A DNA stretch of 22,863 nucleotides from an uncultured Desulfobacterales bacterium (GCA_945787595.1 CALZJV010000020.1:1-22863), one strand, 5' to 3'. Numbered from the stretch's first letter, positions 15,153-22,863 are shown. Translations and numbers: made by a program. Notes: generated from the letters alone by a model not told the origin.

Positions 15153-16796
15153 GTGGTGCATACATTACCCAGTGAAGAAATAAGCGCCGATGTGCTGGTG
15201 ATCGGAGGGGGGGCGGCCGGATTGACGGCCGCCCTTGAAGCCAGGCGCAGCGGCCTGGACGTCGTGATCCTGTCAAAGAGCAGAGTGGGACGCAGCGGCA
15301 ATACTATTATTTCCGGGACCGGACTGGCTATTCTGGACACCGGCCCGGACTCCAAAGATTCGCCGGAAGCCTTCAAAAGCGACACCCTGCGCTCCGGCAA
15401 GGAAATCAACGATCCAGCGCTGGTGGATCATTATCTTAAAATTTCTCCTAAAATAATCGATAAACTGGTCGGATACGGTGTGGTTTTAAAGCAACTGAAC
15501 GACGTCCTGATGAAACGGCAAACACCCGGCCATTCCATCCCGCGCTCGTTTGCGGCCGATATCAGCAAATATCCCTATATGACCCGAGGCTTGTCGTTGA
15601 CTTTGCCGTTGCTTAAATCCGCTGGGCAGGCCGGCGTTCGCATCATCGATTTTGTGCCGGTCGTCAAGCTGTTGACAACGGACGGTCGAATTTCCGGGGC
15701 GGTGGCGCTGAACAAAAAAACACATGCCGCCCTGGTCATCCGGACACCTGTGGTCATACTGGCCAGCGGTGGGTGCGGCGGCATTTATGCCAGGTCGAAC
15801 AACACCGGGGACATCACCGGCGATTCCTACAGCCTCGCCTATGACGCCGGCGCCCGGTTAAAGGACATGGAGTTTGTACAGTTCTATCCATCCATGATGT
15901 TTTCGCCAATCAAGGTCACCATCTCCAGCCCGCTGTTCGGCGACGGCGCCATTTTGAGAAACGCGAACAACGAGCGCTTTATGGAAAAATACGATCCGGC
16001 GGGCAATATGGCAACCCGGGATATCATGAGCCGGTCGATTTTCAACGAAGTTACGGCCGGGCGGGGGCACCAGGGCTGTATCTTTATGGATTGCCGGAAA
16101 ATACCCGAAACGGTTTTGACGACCAAATATGGCGAACTGCTGCGCCTGCTCGCCAAAGCGAACCTTAGCCTGTTAAAAGATTTGATTCCCATATCGCCGG
16201 CTGTGCATTTTTCGATGGGGGGGATTGCGATAGACCACCGCACGCAAAGCAGTGTGCCCGGATTGCTGGCCTGTGGTGAAGCCGTCGGCGGCCTGCATGG
16301 GGCCAACCGGCTGGCCGGAAATGCCTTGCCCGAAACATTTGTTTTCGGAATGACCGCCGGGCGGCAGGCCGTCGATCTTCTCAAAACGAGGGCGCGACCG
16401 GCACCAGGCCGATTCGATCTCGCACCCTTTCGACCGGGGAATCTGACGCTGGCTGAGTTGCGAAAAGACCTGCGTAAAATCACCTGGAACTGTTTATCCA
16501 TTATCCGGGCGCGCGAATCGGGTCAGCAAGCGCTTGCGGAGATCGATCGTATTGCGGATTCACTGGAGGATGTCGGCCTGGAAAGCACTCACGATCTGGT
16601 TTCATTCTACGAGCTAAATAGCATGATAACGACGGCGCGACTGATCGTGCACGGCAGTCTTGCCAGAAAAGAAAGCAGGGGATCTCATTTCCGGTCGGAC
16701 TATCCAAAGACCGACGATGAAAATTTCAAAGGCAGTTTTATTTACCGAAAGGAAGACGGCCGCTTGAAGATGTCCTTTCGTCCGGTGAGCGCTTGA
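15153..16796 (+). CDS. FAD-dependent oxidoreductase, fumarate reductase/succinate dehydrogenase flavoprotein-like (1)
   Basis: This 547-aa protein belongs to the FAD-binding-2 (FrdA/SdhA) family. The N-terminal FAD fold is VIGGGAAGLTAALEA (16-30), and VGRSGNT follows as the FAD-isoalloxazine loop. AVHFSMGGI contains H352, and GLLACGEAVGGLHGANRLAGNAL is the family's C-terminal FAD contact. The usual QFHPT is replaced by QFYPS, so the substrate-binding histidine at that place is missing. The C-terminal helical domain is present (ELNSMITTARLIV...GSHFRSDYP). The start is GTG at 15153, with GTG 15156 as an alternative, after AGGAGA (15143-15148). There is no signal peptide and no nearby membrane-anchor gene, so a soluble enoate reductase, fumarate-reductase-like enzyme or dehydrogenase is likely. 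Confidence 0.88.
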   Translation: MVHTLPSEEISADVLVIGGGAAGLTAALEARRSGLDVVILSKSRVGRSGNTIISGTGLAILDTGPDSKDSPEAFKSDTLRSGKEINDPALVDHYLKISPKIIDKLVGYGVVLKQLNDVLMKRQTPGHSIPRSFAADISKYPYMTRGLSLTLPLLKSAGQAGVRIIDFVPVVKLLTTDGRISGAVALNKKTHAALVIRTPVVILASGGCGGIYARSNNTGDITGDSYSLAYDAGARLKDMEFVQFYPSMMFSPIKVTISSPLFGDGAILRNANNERFMEKYDPAGNMATRDIMSRSIFNEVTAGRGHQGCIFMDCRKIPETVLTTKYGELLRLLAKANLSLLKDLIPISPAVHFSMGGIAIDHRTQSSVPGLLACGEAVGGLHGANRLAGNALPETFVFGMTAGRQAVDLLKTRARPAPGRFDLAPFRPGNLTLAELRKDLRKITWNCLSIIRARESGQQALAEIDRIADSLEDVGLESTHDLVSFYELNSMITTARLIVHGSLARKESRGSHFRSDYPKTDDENFKGSFIYRKEDGRLKMSFRPVSA

Positions 16797-16831
16797 TTTT
16801 TTTTGAAATGATATCTGAAAAAAGGTAATAG

Positions 16832-16918
16832 AAGACGCCGTCGGGTGATGAACTTGTCCGCCTGGCGGAGACCGCCGGAATTCCCTTTTCGCCGGTGAAT
16901 GATTTAGCCCGAACATCT
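16832..16918 (+). pseudogene. Short remnant of a class III CoA-transferase gene
   Basis: The frame beginning AAG at 16832 (just after TAG 16829-16831) encodes a peptide containing DELVRLAETAGIPFSPVNDL. This resembles the C-terminal 'L...AGIPFAPV' signature of CaiB/BaiF CoA-transferases. The intact CoA-transferase in this window has the comparable SRQKVVWSPVCTPLEV. Similarity stops around 16918, and there is no start codon or ribosome-binding site. I infer a decayed gene fragment between the two flavoprotein genes. It is short, so chance similarity cannot be excluded. Confidence 0.4.
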
Positions 16919-16962
16919 CATGAAATTTTTTATACAATTATTCAATCAGTTGGAGAATCGAG

Positions 16963-18606
16963 ATGCCTTATCCGTCAGAGATGCAAGAATCGATCAGGAA
17001 AAAAGTCGAACCGACCCGACAGGCCCGTCTGGAACAGGAATTTCGGCGTCTGGAATTATCGGAAAAAGCCGAGATTCTGGAAAACTACCATCCGGATTTT
17101 CGCCAAAGTGGGAAAAGGAAAATACCTTTCGGACCTAATCAGGGAGATCTGGTACCGTATGAACTGGCTGAACTGATCACCGCGCCCAGCCGTCTGGACC
17201 CCGGCGCTGTCGATCTTGAAAAGGTAGATTTTGAAACCGACGTTCTGGTCATCGGTGGCGGTGGCGGTGGCGCTACCACCGCCTTGATAGCGAAGGAAAA
17301 CGGCGCTGACGTGATGATTGCGACGAAACTGCGATTGGCAGATTCCAACACGATCATGGCTGAAGGCGGCATCGGGGCCGCCACCCTGCCGGAGGACTCA
17401 CCGGAGATCCACTGGATCGACACCATGATAGGCGGTCGCTTTACCAACAATCCGGATCTGGTTGAGGCGCTGGTCCAGGATGCCCCGTTTGTCGTTGACT
17501 GGCTGACGAAACTGGGCGTGAACTTTGACCGGCTGGCTGACGGCGGCTATGAAACCCACATGCCGGGCGGGCATTCCCGGAAGCGTTCCCATTCCATAAA
17601 GGACCTGACCGGCCTGGAGATCATGCGGGTGCTGGCCGATGAAATTCACAACCGCGAAATCAGCATCCAGGAGTTCAGCCCAGCCGTCGAACTCATCCTG
17701 GACCACAACGGCCAGTGCGCCGGTGCGGTTCTCTTGAATCTCGACACCGGCCAGCATCACGTCGTCAAGGCAAAGGTAACGGTTTTGGCAACCGGCGGTA
17801 TCGGCCGGCTGCATCCCCAGGGGTTTCCGACCTCCAATCATTACGGCGCGACCGCAGACGGCCTGATCATGGCGTATCGCGCCGGTGCAAAACTGCTGTA
17901 TGTCGGTTATATCCAGTATCATCCGACCGGCATGGCCTGGCCGGAACAGATGCTCGGGCTGCTGATCTCGGAAGCATTGCGTTCCCAGGGCGCTCAACTG
18001 GTGAATGTAAACGGCGAAATGTTTGTCAACCGGCTCGAAACCAGAGATGCGGTCGCCTCTTGTATTATTCGTGAGTGTGGGGAAAGGAATAAGGGCGTGA
18101 CCACCCCGACCGGCATGATGGGGGCCTGGCTGGACACACCGTTGATCGACATGGTGTGCGGCCCAGGAACCTTCATGAGGCGGTTTGCGGGGATTCACAG
18201 CCGTTTCAAGAAGTACGATATCAACCCGGTCGTTGAACCCATTCTGGTATATCCGACGCAGCACTATCAAAACGGTGGCATCGAGATTAATACCGAATGC
18301 GAAACCGGCGTGCCCAATCTGTTCGCGGCCGGCGAGGTGACCGGCGGCGTTCACGGCCATAACCGGCTGGGCTCCAACTCGCTGGTGGACATTTTTGTCT
18401 TCGGCCGGCGCGCCGGCAGGCACGCTGCGGATAAAGCGAAAACAATAAAAATTGGCAAGTTGTCCCTAGACCATTTGCGGGCCTACAAAAAACAACTGGA
18501 AGATCTAAACATCATGGCGTCAACGGTCTCTCCGATGATACTGCCGGATTATCGCTTCGAAAAAGCCCTGACAACCGTTCAACACATCAAAGGACAGGAA
18601 TCATGA
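16963..18606 (+). CDS. FAD-dependent oxidoreductase, fumarate reductase/succinate dehydrogenase flavoprotein-like (2)
   Basis: This 547-aa FrdA/SdhA-like flavoprotein differs clearly from the preceding one. A roughly 90-residue polar N-terminal extension comes before the FAD fold, whose glycine loop is an unusual run of six glycines (98-103). QYHPTG has H320 at the normal substrate-site position, HYQNGG has H434, and GEVTGGVHGHNRLGSNSLVDIFVFG is the C-terminal FAD contact. The helical C-terminal domain of SdhA/FrdA is cut short after about residue 520, as in soluble family members that pair with an iron-sulfur protein. The stop overlaps the ferredoxin-like start (ATGA at 18603), so the iron-sulfur protein was evidently its translated partner. 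That partner is now truncated. Confidence 0.9.
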   Translation: MPYPSEMQESIRKKVEPTRQARLEQEFRRLELSEKAEILENYHPDFRQSGKRKIPFGPNQGDLVPYELAELITAPSRLDPGAVDLEKVDFETDVLVIGGGGGGATTALIAKENGADVMIATKLRLADSNTIMAEGGIGAATLPEDSPEIHWIDTMIGGRFTNNPDLVEALVQDAPFVVDWLTKLGVNFDRLADGGYETHMPGGHSRKRSHSIKDLTGLEIMRVLADEIHNREISIQEFSPAVELILDHNGQCAGAVLLNLDTGQHHVVKAKVTVLATGGIGRLHPQGFPTSNHYGATADGLIMAYRAGAKLLYVGYIQYHPTGMAWPEQMLGLLISEALRSQGAQLVNVNGEMFVNRLETRDAVASCIIRECGERNKGVTTPTGMMGAWLDTPLIDMVCGPGTFMRRFAGIHSRFKKYDINPVVEPILVYPTQHYQNGGIEINTECETGVPNLFAAGEVTGGVHGHNRLGSNSLVDIFVFGRRAGRHAADKAKTIKIGKLSLDHLRAYKKQLEDLNIMASTVSPMILPDYRFEKALTTVQHIKGQES

Positions 18607-18824
18607 GAAAAGACGTCATCCAGCTGATCCCCATCTATATCATGGGCAAGAAGTATGAGGTTCCGAAAGGACTGACCATTCAGAAAGCGCTGGAGTATTC
18701 GGGATACAAGCTGACGCGCGGCTGCGGCTGCCGCGGCGGGGTTTGCGGTGCCTGCGCGACCGTCTGCCGGTATATAGTGCTGTTTTATTTTTATCGCGAA
18801 GGGAGTCCATCATGGAAAGCCTGA
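18603..18824 (+). pseudogene. Truncated 2Fe-2S/4Fe-4S ferredoxin-type electron-transfer subunit
   Basis: The first 56 residues read as the N-terminal 2Fe-2S domain of a succinate-dehydrogenase/fumarate-reductase-type iron-sulfur protein: YEVPKGLTIQKALEYSGYKL, then RGCGCRGGVCGACATV with cysteines C41, C43, C48 and C51. Intact relatives, as I recall them, go on through the fourth ligand region and a 4Fe-4S dicluster domain, usually 200 residues or more. Here the sequence switches at about 18770 to an unrelated hydrophobic tail and stops at 73 residues. The missing part is not found elsewhere in the window. The gene starts inside the flavoprotein stop codon, so it was the last gene of that pair. 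It is most likely non-functional after a deletion or insertion. Confidence 0.75.
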
Positions 18825-20164
18825 CCCGTAAGCTCTCCGATTTTTTAGCTGATTTAACCTATGAAAACATACCTGGTGCCGTGGCTGACAAGGCAAAATT
18901 CGTGCTGCTGGATACGCTGGGAGCGATGCTTGCCGGCTCCCAATCCGCCGAAGGCCGGATTGCCAGGCAACTATCCCGGAAAGTGTGCGGTAAAGTAGAA
19001 TCGACCCTGATTGCCTCCGGCCGAAAAGTAGACTGTCTGTATGCCGCGCTTTTTAACGGGATAATGGCCCACGCCCTCGAACTGGATGATGGTAACCGCT
19101 ATGCCATGGGACATCCGGGCGTTAGTGTGATTCCGACCGTTATTGCGCTGGGCGAAAAGGAAAAGATTTCGGGCAAGCAGGCCATTGCCGCCATTGTCGC
19201 CGGTTATGAGACCTTCGGCCGGATCGCGGCTGCCGGCAATCCCTCTCACTACAATCGTGGCTTTCATACGACCGGTACCTGCGGCGTTTTCGGCGCCGCC
19301 GCGGCTGCCGGTAAAATTTTTGGATTTGACACCGCCGATATGATTCGCACTTTGGGCATTGCGGGATCGCAGAGCGCGGGACTGTTCGCCTTCATGTCAA
19401 ACGGCGCTATGACCAAGGTTTTGCACGCCGGCAAGGCGGCACACAGCGGCATTCTTTCAGGGTTGCTAGTCCAAGAGGGCTTTACGGGACCGGACAGCGT
19501 TCTGGAGCACTCACAGGGCTTTTATGCGGCCTACACGGACCGGTTCGCCCCGGAACGGGTTATAGACGGTTTGGGCGAAACCTACGAGATTCTAAATACC
19601 TACACAAAATATCACGCGGCCTGTCGACATGTCCATCCCGCCGTGGACGCCGTGTTGTTTATCACGCGCCAAAACAGGATCGATCCGGTCGACATTGCCA
19701 CCATAAACGTTCGGACTTATCAGGTCGCTGCCCGGCTGACCGCCGGCAAAGAAATCAGCACGCCGCTCTCAGGGAAAATGAGCCTTCCTTATTGTGTCGC
19801 GGCCGCTGCTGTGGACGGCCAGGTCGGATTGAAACAGTTTGCGGAAGCCAGACTGTCGGACACGACCCTTTTGGACGTAATGAAAAAAGTGGACCTTCAG
19901 CCCGATGAAAAGTACGAAGGCCTGATTCCACGGCATCGGAGTGCGCGGGTGGAAATCGTTTTGAAAACCGGACAGCGTTACGAAAAAGAAATCACCGATG
20001 CCGTCGGAGAGCCTGAGAACCCGGGGAGCCTGGAAGATCTTCTGGCAAAATTCAAAGACTCTGCTGCGGGCGTGCTGCGAAAGAAAAAGATGGATTTACT
20101 GATAGACGCCGCCCAGCGGCTGGAAAAAATTGAAAACCTGAATCAGCTGACTAGTTTTTTGTAA
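18812..20164 (+). CDS. MmgE/PrpD family protein
   Basis: This 450-aa protein belongs to the family that includes 2-methylcitrate dehydratase (PrpD), cis-aconitate decarboxylase and iminodisuccinate epimerase. Visible marks are the N-terminal helical LSDFLADLTYENIPGAVADKAKFVLLDTLGAMLAG, HALELDDGN around residue 87, GYETFGRIAAA, FHTTGTCGVFGAAAAAGKI, HAGKAAHSGILSGLLVQEGFTGP and the KYHAACRHVHPAVDA block. I chose ATG 18812, not the upstream in-frame ATG at 18743, because AAGGGAG lies just before 18812 and the family N-terminus begins there. The upstream codons overlap the broken ferredoxin. The gene lies between two truncated genes. It probably dehydrates or epimerises a carboxylic acid of the pathway; the substrate is not known. 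Confidence 0.92.
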   Translation: MESLTRKLSDFLADLTYENIPGAVADKAKFVLLDTLGAMLAGSQSAEGRIARQLSRKVCGKVESTLIASGRKVDCLYAALFNGIMAHALELDDGNRYAMGHPGVSVIPTVIALGEKEKISGKQAIAAIVAGYETFGRIAAAGNPSHYNRGFHTTGTCGVFGAAAAAGKIFGFDTADMIRTLGIAGSQSAGLFAFMSNGAMTKVLHAGKAAHSGILSGLLVQEGFTGPDSVLEHSQGFYAAYTDRFAPERVIDGLGETYEILNTYTKYHAACRHVHPAVDAVLFITRQNRIDPVDIATINVRTYQVAARLTAGKEISTPLSGKMSLPYCVAAAAVDGQVGLKQFAEARLSDTTLLDVMKKVDLQPDEKYEGLIPRHRSARVEIVLKTGQRYEKEITDAVGEPENPGSLEDLLAKFKDSAAGVLRKKKMDLLIDAAQRLEKIENLNQLTSFL

Positions 20165-20212
20165 CACAAGAAAGATCCAGCCATCGTTGTGTGCCGCTTT
20201 CCTCGATTTGAT

Positions 20213-20431
20213 CTGATTGATTTTTCCCGGATACTTAAACCTGGCATTATAATTGGGAAATACATGCGGACAGTTCTCCCGCGCCATGTCATACAGTTCC
20301 CGGCAACATCCCTGGGAGAGAATGACGGCATCAGCCGCTCGAATGGCGGCCAGGTCCTCTCCATTCGGTTCCCGCCCGGCGCAGATGATGTTTTTATCGG
20401 CTTCAAACAAAGGGTGAAATGAAACTATCAT
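20213..20431 (-). pseudogene. 5' fragment of an ATP-grasp (RimK-like) gene
   Basis: Read on the minus strand from ATG 20431, about 73 residues (opening MIVSFHPLFEADKNI, with a later FPNYNARFKYPGKINQI) look like the N-terminus of an ATP-grasp family protein of the RimK-like type that I associate with Desulfobacterales genomes. A ribosome-binding site (GAGGAAT) precedes the start. The similarity ends near 20213. Beyond it the frame runs on with unrelated residues into the 3' end of the MmgE/PrpD gene. The catalytic ATP-grasp domain is absent, so this is a remnant left by a rearrangement. The family call rests on memory of sequence style, not a search. Confidence 0.55.
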
Positions 20432-20617
20432 TAATACAGGATTCCTCAGATATGAGCTGTGTGCGCTTTTTCAACCCGGAAGGTTGAACTCTGAACCGCT
20501 TAAGCTAATTTCCTGCGGTGTTACTGATTTCACTCATGTAAAGGGGGAGGAATGAAGGAAGAAAGATGGCTGCAGTGAGTCTATTCATCAGTGGGAGGCG
20601 ATTTTCGAACCTGATTC
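20432..20617. other. Intergenic region with one small hairpin
   Basis: No gene is evident here. TTCAACC (20470-20476) and GGTTGAA (20482-20488) form a 7-bp stem with a 5-base loop. It has no U-tract on either strand after the stem, so terminator function for the PilY1 gene is doubtful. Confidence 0.35.
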
Positions 20618-22863
20618 CTATTGTTCGAGTTCTTTCCAGTAGGTCACTCCCAGTTTGACTGACGGTTCTTTAAACATGTGAACAGCTCCGGTAGAAGCGC
20701 TTAAAAAATTTACCTCAACAAGATTGTTCAATCCAAAGCTGATCGGTGGTTGAAGATGACCAGGAAATCTTATGCCCGCGGGCGAGATCCATAGCGGATT
20801 GCCTTCAGCATCATATCCGGTGAAAACGGTGTCTGCCTCGTCTATGACACCATCTCCATTGAAATCGAATATGACCTCAGGGATACTGCCCCCGGTAAAT
20901 GCACTCAACTCCATAAAAAAAGAGCTATTTTCATCGCTGCAGCGATCCGGACCGGGCCTGAAGCAGATCACCGCCAGCCTTCCATCCCGCAGCTGCAAGT
21001 CATTTATTATTCTTTCCCCGACAAGCGGCAGGTCATAGTACCATCCGGCATGGCTTGTTCCGATATCCGACAGGTCCGGAAAATCAGGTGCGCCTTTGGT
21101 ATCATTGTCATACTTTGTTTTCCATATGGGTTGGTTGCTGCTCATGACTCTGAGATTGACTTCAACAGCGTCGTCGTTTATGAAAACAGTATAACGATCA
21201 CTGATTTGCTTTATAAGGGTTACATTTTGCGGCTGATTGGAAAGTCGATCTCTGGTAAAAGTGCCTAAATATTCCTGGTCGTCATCGTTGCTGTAGTCAC
21301 CCCATTCTCCCGGGTAATAAACGCGATCACCGTAATCCCAGATGCCATAGACGGATTGAGTCCTGTTATCGCTAACATCACTATTCCCCAGGAATTTTCC
21401 GGTACCGAACAAAACCATTAATCCATGGCTGTCGGGATGCAACATCACTTCCGGTTTCGAGGTTATCGGCTGCTCGGAGCCGTGAGGACCCTGAGCCTTA
21501 AAAAGAGGCTGATCATACGCACCGTCATTATAGGCCACCCCCCATTCGATGGTGTTATGGCCGGTGAGATCAAATTTCCACATATTGCCCTTAAGATCTC
21601 CTGCGTACACAAAATCCACCTTTTGATCGGCATTGACATCCACCGCAATCGGGCTGGAGAGCCCATTTCCCGAATCGACAGATGGATTGTCCGCCACTAT
21701 TTTTTTGATGATGTCACCGGTCTTTGGATCGAGGATATAAAGCACAGCATTACCGTTGACGCTGTCATAGCCGTTTCCAAAGATAACGGTCCAGGATTCA
21801 CCATCGCCGGAACTATTTGATCTAACTACCAGAGGCTTGCTGAAAGAAAAACCAATATCGTTGATGTCATCTTGACTGGCGGTGTTCGGGAACTCCCACA
21901 GAACGTTTTCGGTTCTCATGGATGCGGGAGCCGATATGTCCAAAGCGAAATAGCCTTTGCCCCCTTTTCCTAAACCGCCGACCAATACCGTTCTAAAATC
22001 TTCCCCTCCCAGCAGGCCCTTTCCTTTGACCACGGTAGGGGTAAGATCCACATAGTATTTATGGAGGTAGTCTGGATTTGCAAGTTCTTTAAGGTTTTCA
22101 AAAACCAAGTTGGGGATATAGGCAAAAATTTCATTCCCTTTAATATTACCGTCACTATCGGCATTAATCTCAAAGGCATGTAGCATGCCGTCATTTGCAC
22201 CCACATATAAAACCCCTTCTTCAAGCACCGGAGAAGAATGCACGATATCTCCCAGTTTTGTTGAACGGGTACGGTAGCCGTCGATTTTTTCACCTTTGAT
22301 ATACCCAACAACATTTCTATACTCCGGTCCCAATATTGCCTTTTGCCTGTCTGTCAGCCGATTTTCGTCAAATTCAATGCCAGAGTTCCCATTGTAGCTG
22401 AGTATGTTTCGTTGATTCCATAGCTTGAGATTCAAACTTTCAGCGCCAGACCATGCGGGATTATCAACGAGGATTTCACCGGAGTCTGAATCTATACGAT
22501 ATGCCTTGACATCACCGCTCCATTCACCAGTAAAATAGCCGGCCTGAAAGATAATGATGTCATTACCAACCCCACTATACCGTGTATCTCTGCTCAACAA
22601 AATCGAGGAAGACGAGCCAAAACGGTCCAGTACATTGCTTGTGAGTTCGGCGAACACCTTTACCAGTTCCTGGGGGTCTTTATGGGTCAAAAACCGGCCT
22701 CTTCCATTGACCGTGGCGTGAAACAGGTCATCGATCGTTTCTTTCGATTTGGTCTCTATTCTCTCCGGCCAGTTCGGGTAAATGCCGTGGGTGAGATTTT
22801 TTTCGTCTATTTTTTTAAGGTAGTGCAAACTGGAAGGATCAACTTCATAGTTATCGGGGTCTA
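20618..22863 (-). CDS. pilY1: PilY1-type type IV pilus tip/biogenesis protein (C-terminal part; 5' end beyond window)
   Basis: The reading frame is open to the right edge, so the N-terminus is missing. An apparent start at 22828 is only a TTG leucine codon, and the upstream codons continue in frame as DPDNYEVDPSS. About 748 residues are visible. They show the PilY1/PilC beta-propeller domain: GDIVHSSPVLEEGVLYVGANDGMLHAF, YVDLTPTVVKG, VLVGGLGKGGKGYFALD and the calcium-loop repeat DVNADQKVD (complement of about 21615-21641), followed by YAGDLKGNMWKFDL. A second EF-hand-like loop, DFNGDGVIDEAD (complement of about 20832-20867), is near the end. PilY1 proteins cap type IV pili and act in adhesion and retraction control. 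Base composition is clearly more AT-rich than the catabolic genes, suggesting ancestral or differently derived DNA. Confidence 0.92.
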   Translation of the reverse strand, partial: DPDNYEVDPSSLHYLKKIDEKNLTHGIYPNWPERIETKSKETIDDLFHATVNGRGRFLTHKDPQELVKVFAELTSNVLDRFGSSSSILLSRDTRYSGVGNDIIIFQAGYFTGEWSGDVKAYRIDSDSGEILVDNPAWSGAESLNLKLWNQRNILSYNGNSGIEFDENRLTDRQKAILGPEYRNVVGYIKGEKIDGYRTRSTKLGDIVHSSPVLEEGVLYVGANDGMLHAFEINADSDGNIKGNEIFAYIPNLVFENLKELANPDYLHKYYVDLTPTVVKGKGLLGGEDFRTVLVGGLGKGGKGYFALDISAPASMRTENVLWEFPNTASQDDINDIGFSFSKPLVVRSNSSGDGESWTVIFGNGYDSVNGNAVLYILDPKTGDIIKKIVADNPSVDSGNGLSSPIAVDVNADQKVDFVYAGDLKGNMWKFDLTGHNTIEWGVAYNDGAYDQPLFKAQGPHGSEQPITSKPEVMLHPDSHGLMVLFGTGKFLGNSDVSDNRTQSVYGIWDYGDRVYYPGEWGDYSNDDDQEYLGTFTRDRLSNQPQNVTLIKQISDRYTVFINDDAVEVNLRVMSSNQPIWKTKYDNDTKGAPDFPDLSDIGTSHAGWYYDLPLVGERIINDLQLRDGRLAVICFRPGPDRCSDENSSFFMELSAFTGGSIPEVIFDFNGDGVIDEADTVFTGYDAEGNPLWISPAGIRFPGHLQPPISFGLNNLVEVNFLSASTGAVHMFKEPSVKLGVTYWKELEQ

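Noticed and set aside
17398..18423. A 341-codon minus-strand open frame
   Set aside because: It lies entirely within the second flavoprotein gene on the opposite strand and has no family features.
18743..18811. Upstream start for the MmgE/PrpD protein adding 23 residues
   Set aside because: The extra residues overlap the broken ferredoxin, have no family similarity, and a better ribosome-binding site precedes ATG 18812.
22826..22828. Start of the PilY1 gene at 22828
   Set aside because: The codon is TTG within a frame that stays open to the window edge, so the gene is truncated by the window rather than starting here.
1..22863. CRISPR array, tRNA or rRNA genes, intact insertion sequences
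   Set aside because: No regularly spaced repeats, cloverleaf-like sequences, rRNA motifs or transposase-like proteins were recognised by eye.

Overview
The window looks like part of the genome of a strictly anaerobic Desulfobacterota/Deltaproteobacteria-type organism, probably Desulfobacterales. This is an inference from gene content: a selenocysteine-encoding gene, soluble fumarate-reductase-like flavoproteins followed by a ferredoxin start, class III CoA-transferase and CitE-type lyase genes, a PilY1 gene, and a palindromic intergenic element of a kind I associate with that group. No rRNA, tRNA or CRISPR array was seen.

Layout. Positions 1-130 hold a long imperfect palindrome. A stand-alone fumarase/tartrate-dehydratase beta-type gene (155-691, minus) is divergent from a two-gene operon encoding a carboxymuconolactone-decarboxylase-like protein and an SDR dehydrogenase (922-2342, plus). 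Convergent to these is a minus-strand operon of a CitE/HpcH-type lyase and a class III CoA-transferase (4757 down to 2474). A 580-bp divergent control region (4758-5337) carries candidate promoters, a perfect 24-bp palindrome and a structured leader. From 5338 to 20164 everything that is intact reads on the plus strand: a five-gene peptide/nickel-type ABC importer (SBP, two permeases, two ATPases) with a possible 46-aa coupling ORF, a LarA-type nickel-dependent 2-hydroxyacid racemase, a DUF6282 metal-hydrolase-like protein, a UGSC-family selenoprotein, two FrdA/SdhA-like flavoproteins, a ferredoxin gene truncated after its 2Fe-2S motif, and an MmgE/PrpD protein. A 5' fragment of an ATP-grasp (RimK-like) gene lies on the minus strand at 20213-20431. 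The 3' part of a more AT-rich PilY1 gene (20618 to the window end, minus) closes the window.

Key observation. The gene at 13434-15131 is split in a naive reading by TGA at 13710-13712. That codon is followed in frame by Gly-Ser-Cys, an 8-bp hairpin follows at the correct distance for a bacterial SECIS element, and the same frame stays open for another 472 codons. I read it as a 565-aa selenoprotein with a Sec93-Gly-Ser-Cys redox-type motif and a large C-terminal domain.

How the genes may work together (inference). The importer brings in a small organic acid or its amide/ester. LarA adjusts the stereochemistry of a 2-hydroxyacid, the DUF6282 and UGSC proteins perform unknown steps, the flavoproteins carry out enoate reduction or the reverse oxidation, and MmgE/PrpD dehydrates or epimerises. 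The divergent CoA-transferase plus lyase could activate and cleave the carbon skeleton. The substrate cannot be deduced from sequence. Three gene remnants (16832-16918, 18603-18824, 20213-20431) show that the right half of the cluster has been rearranged.
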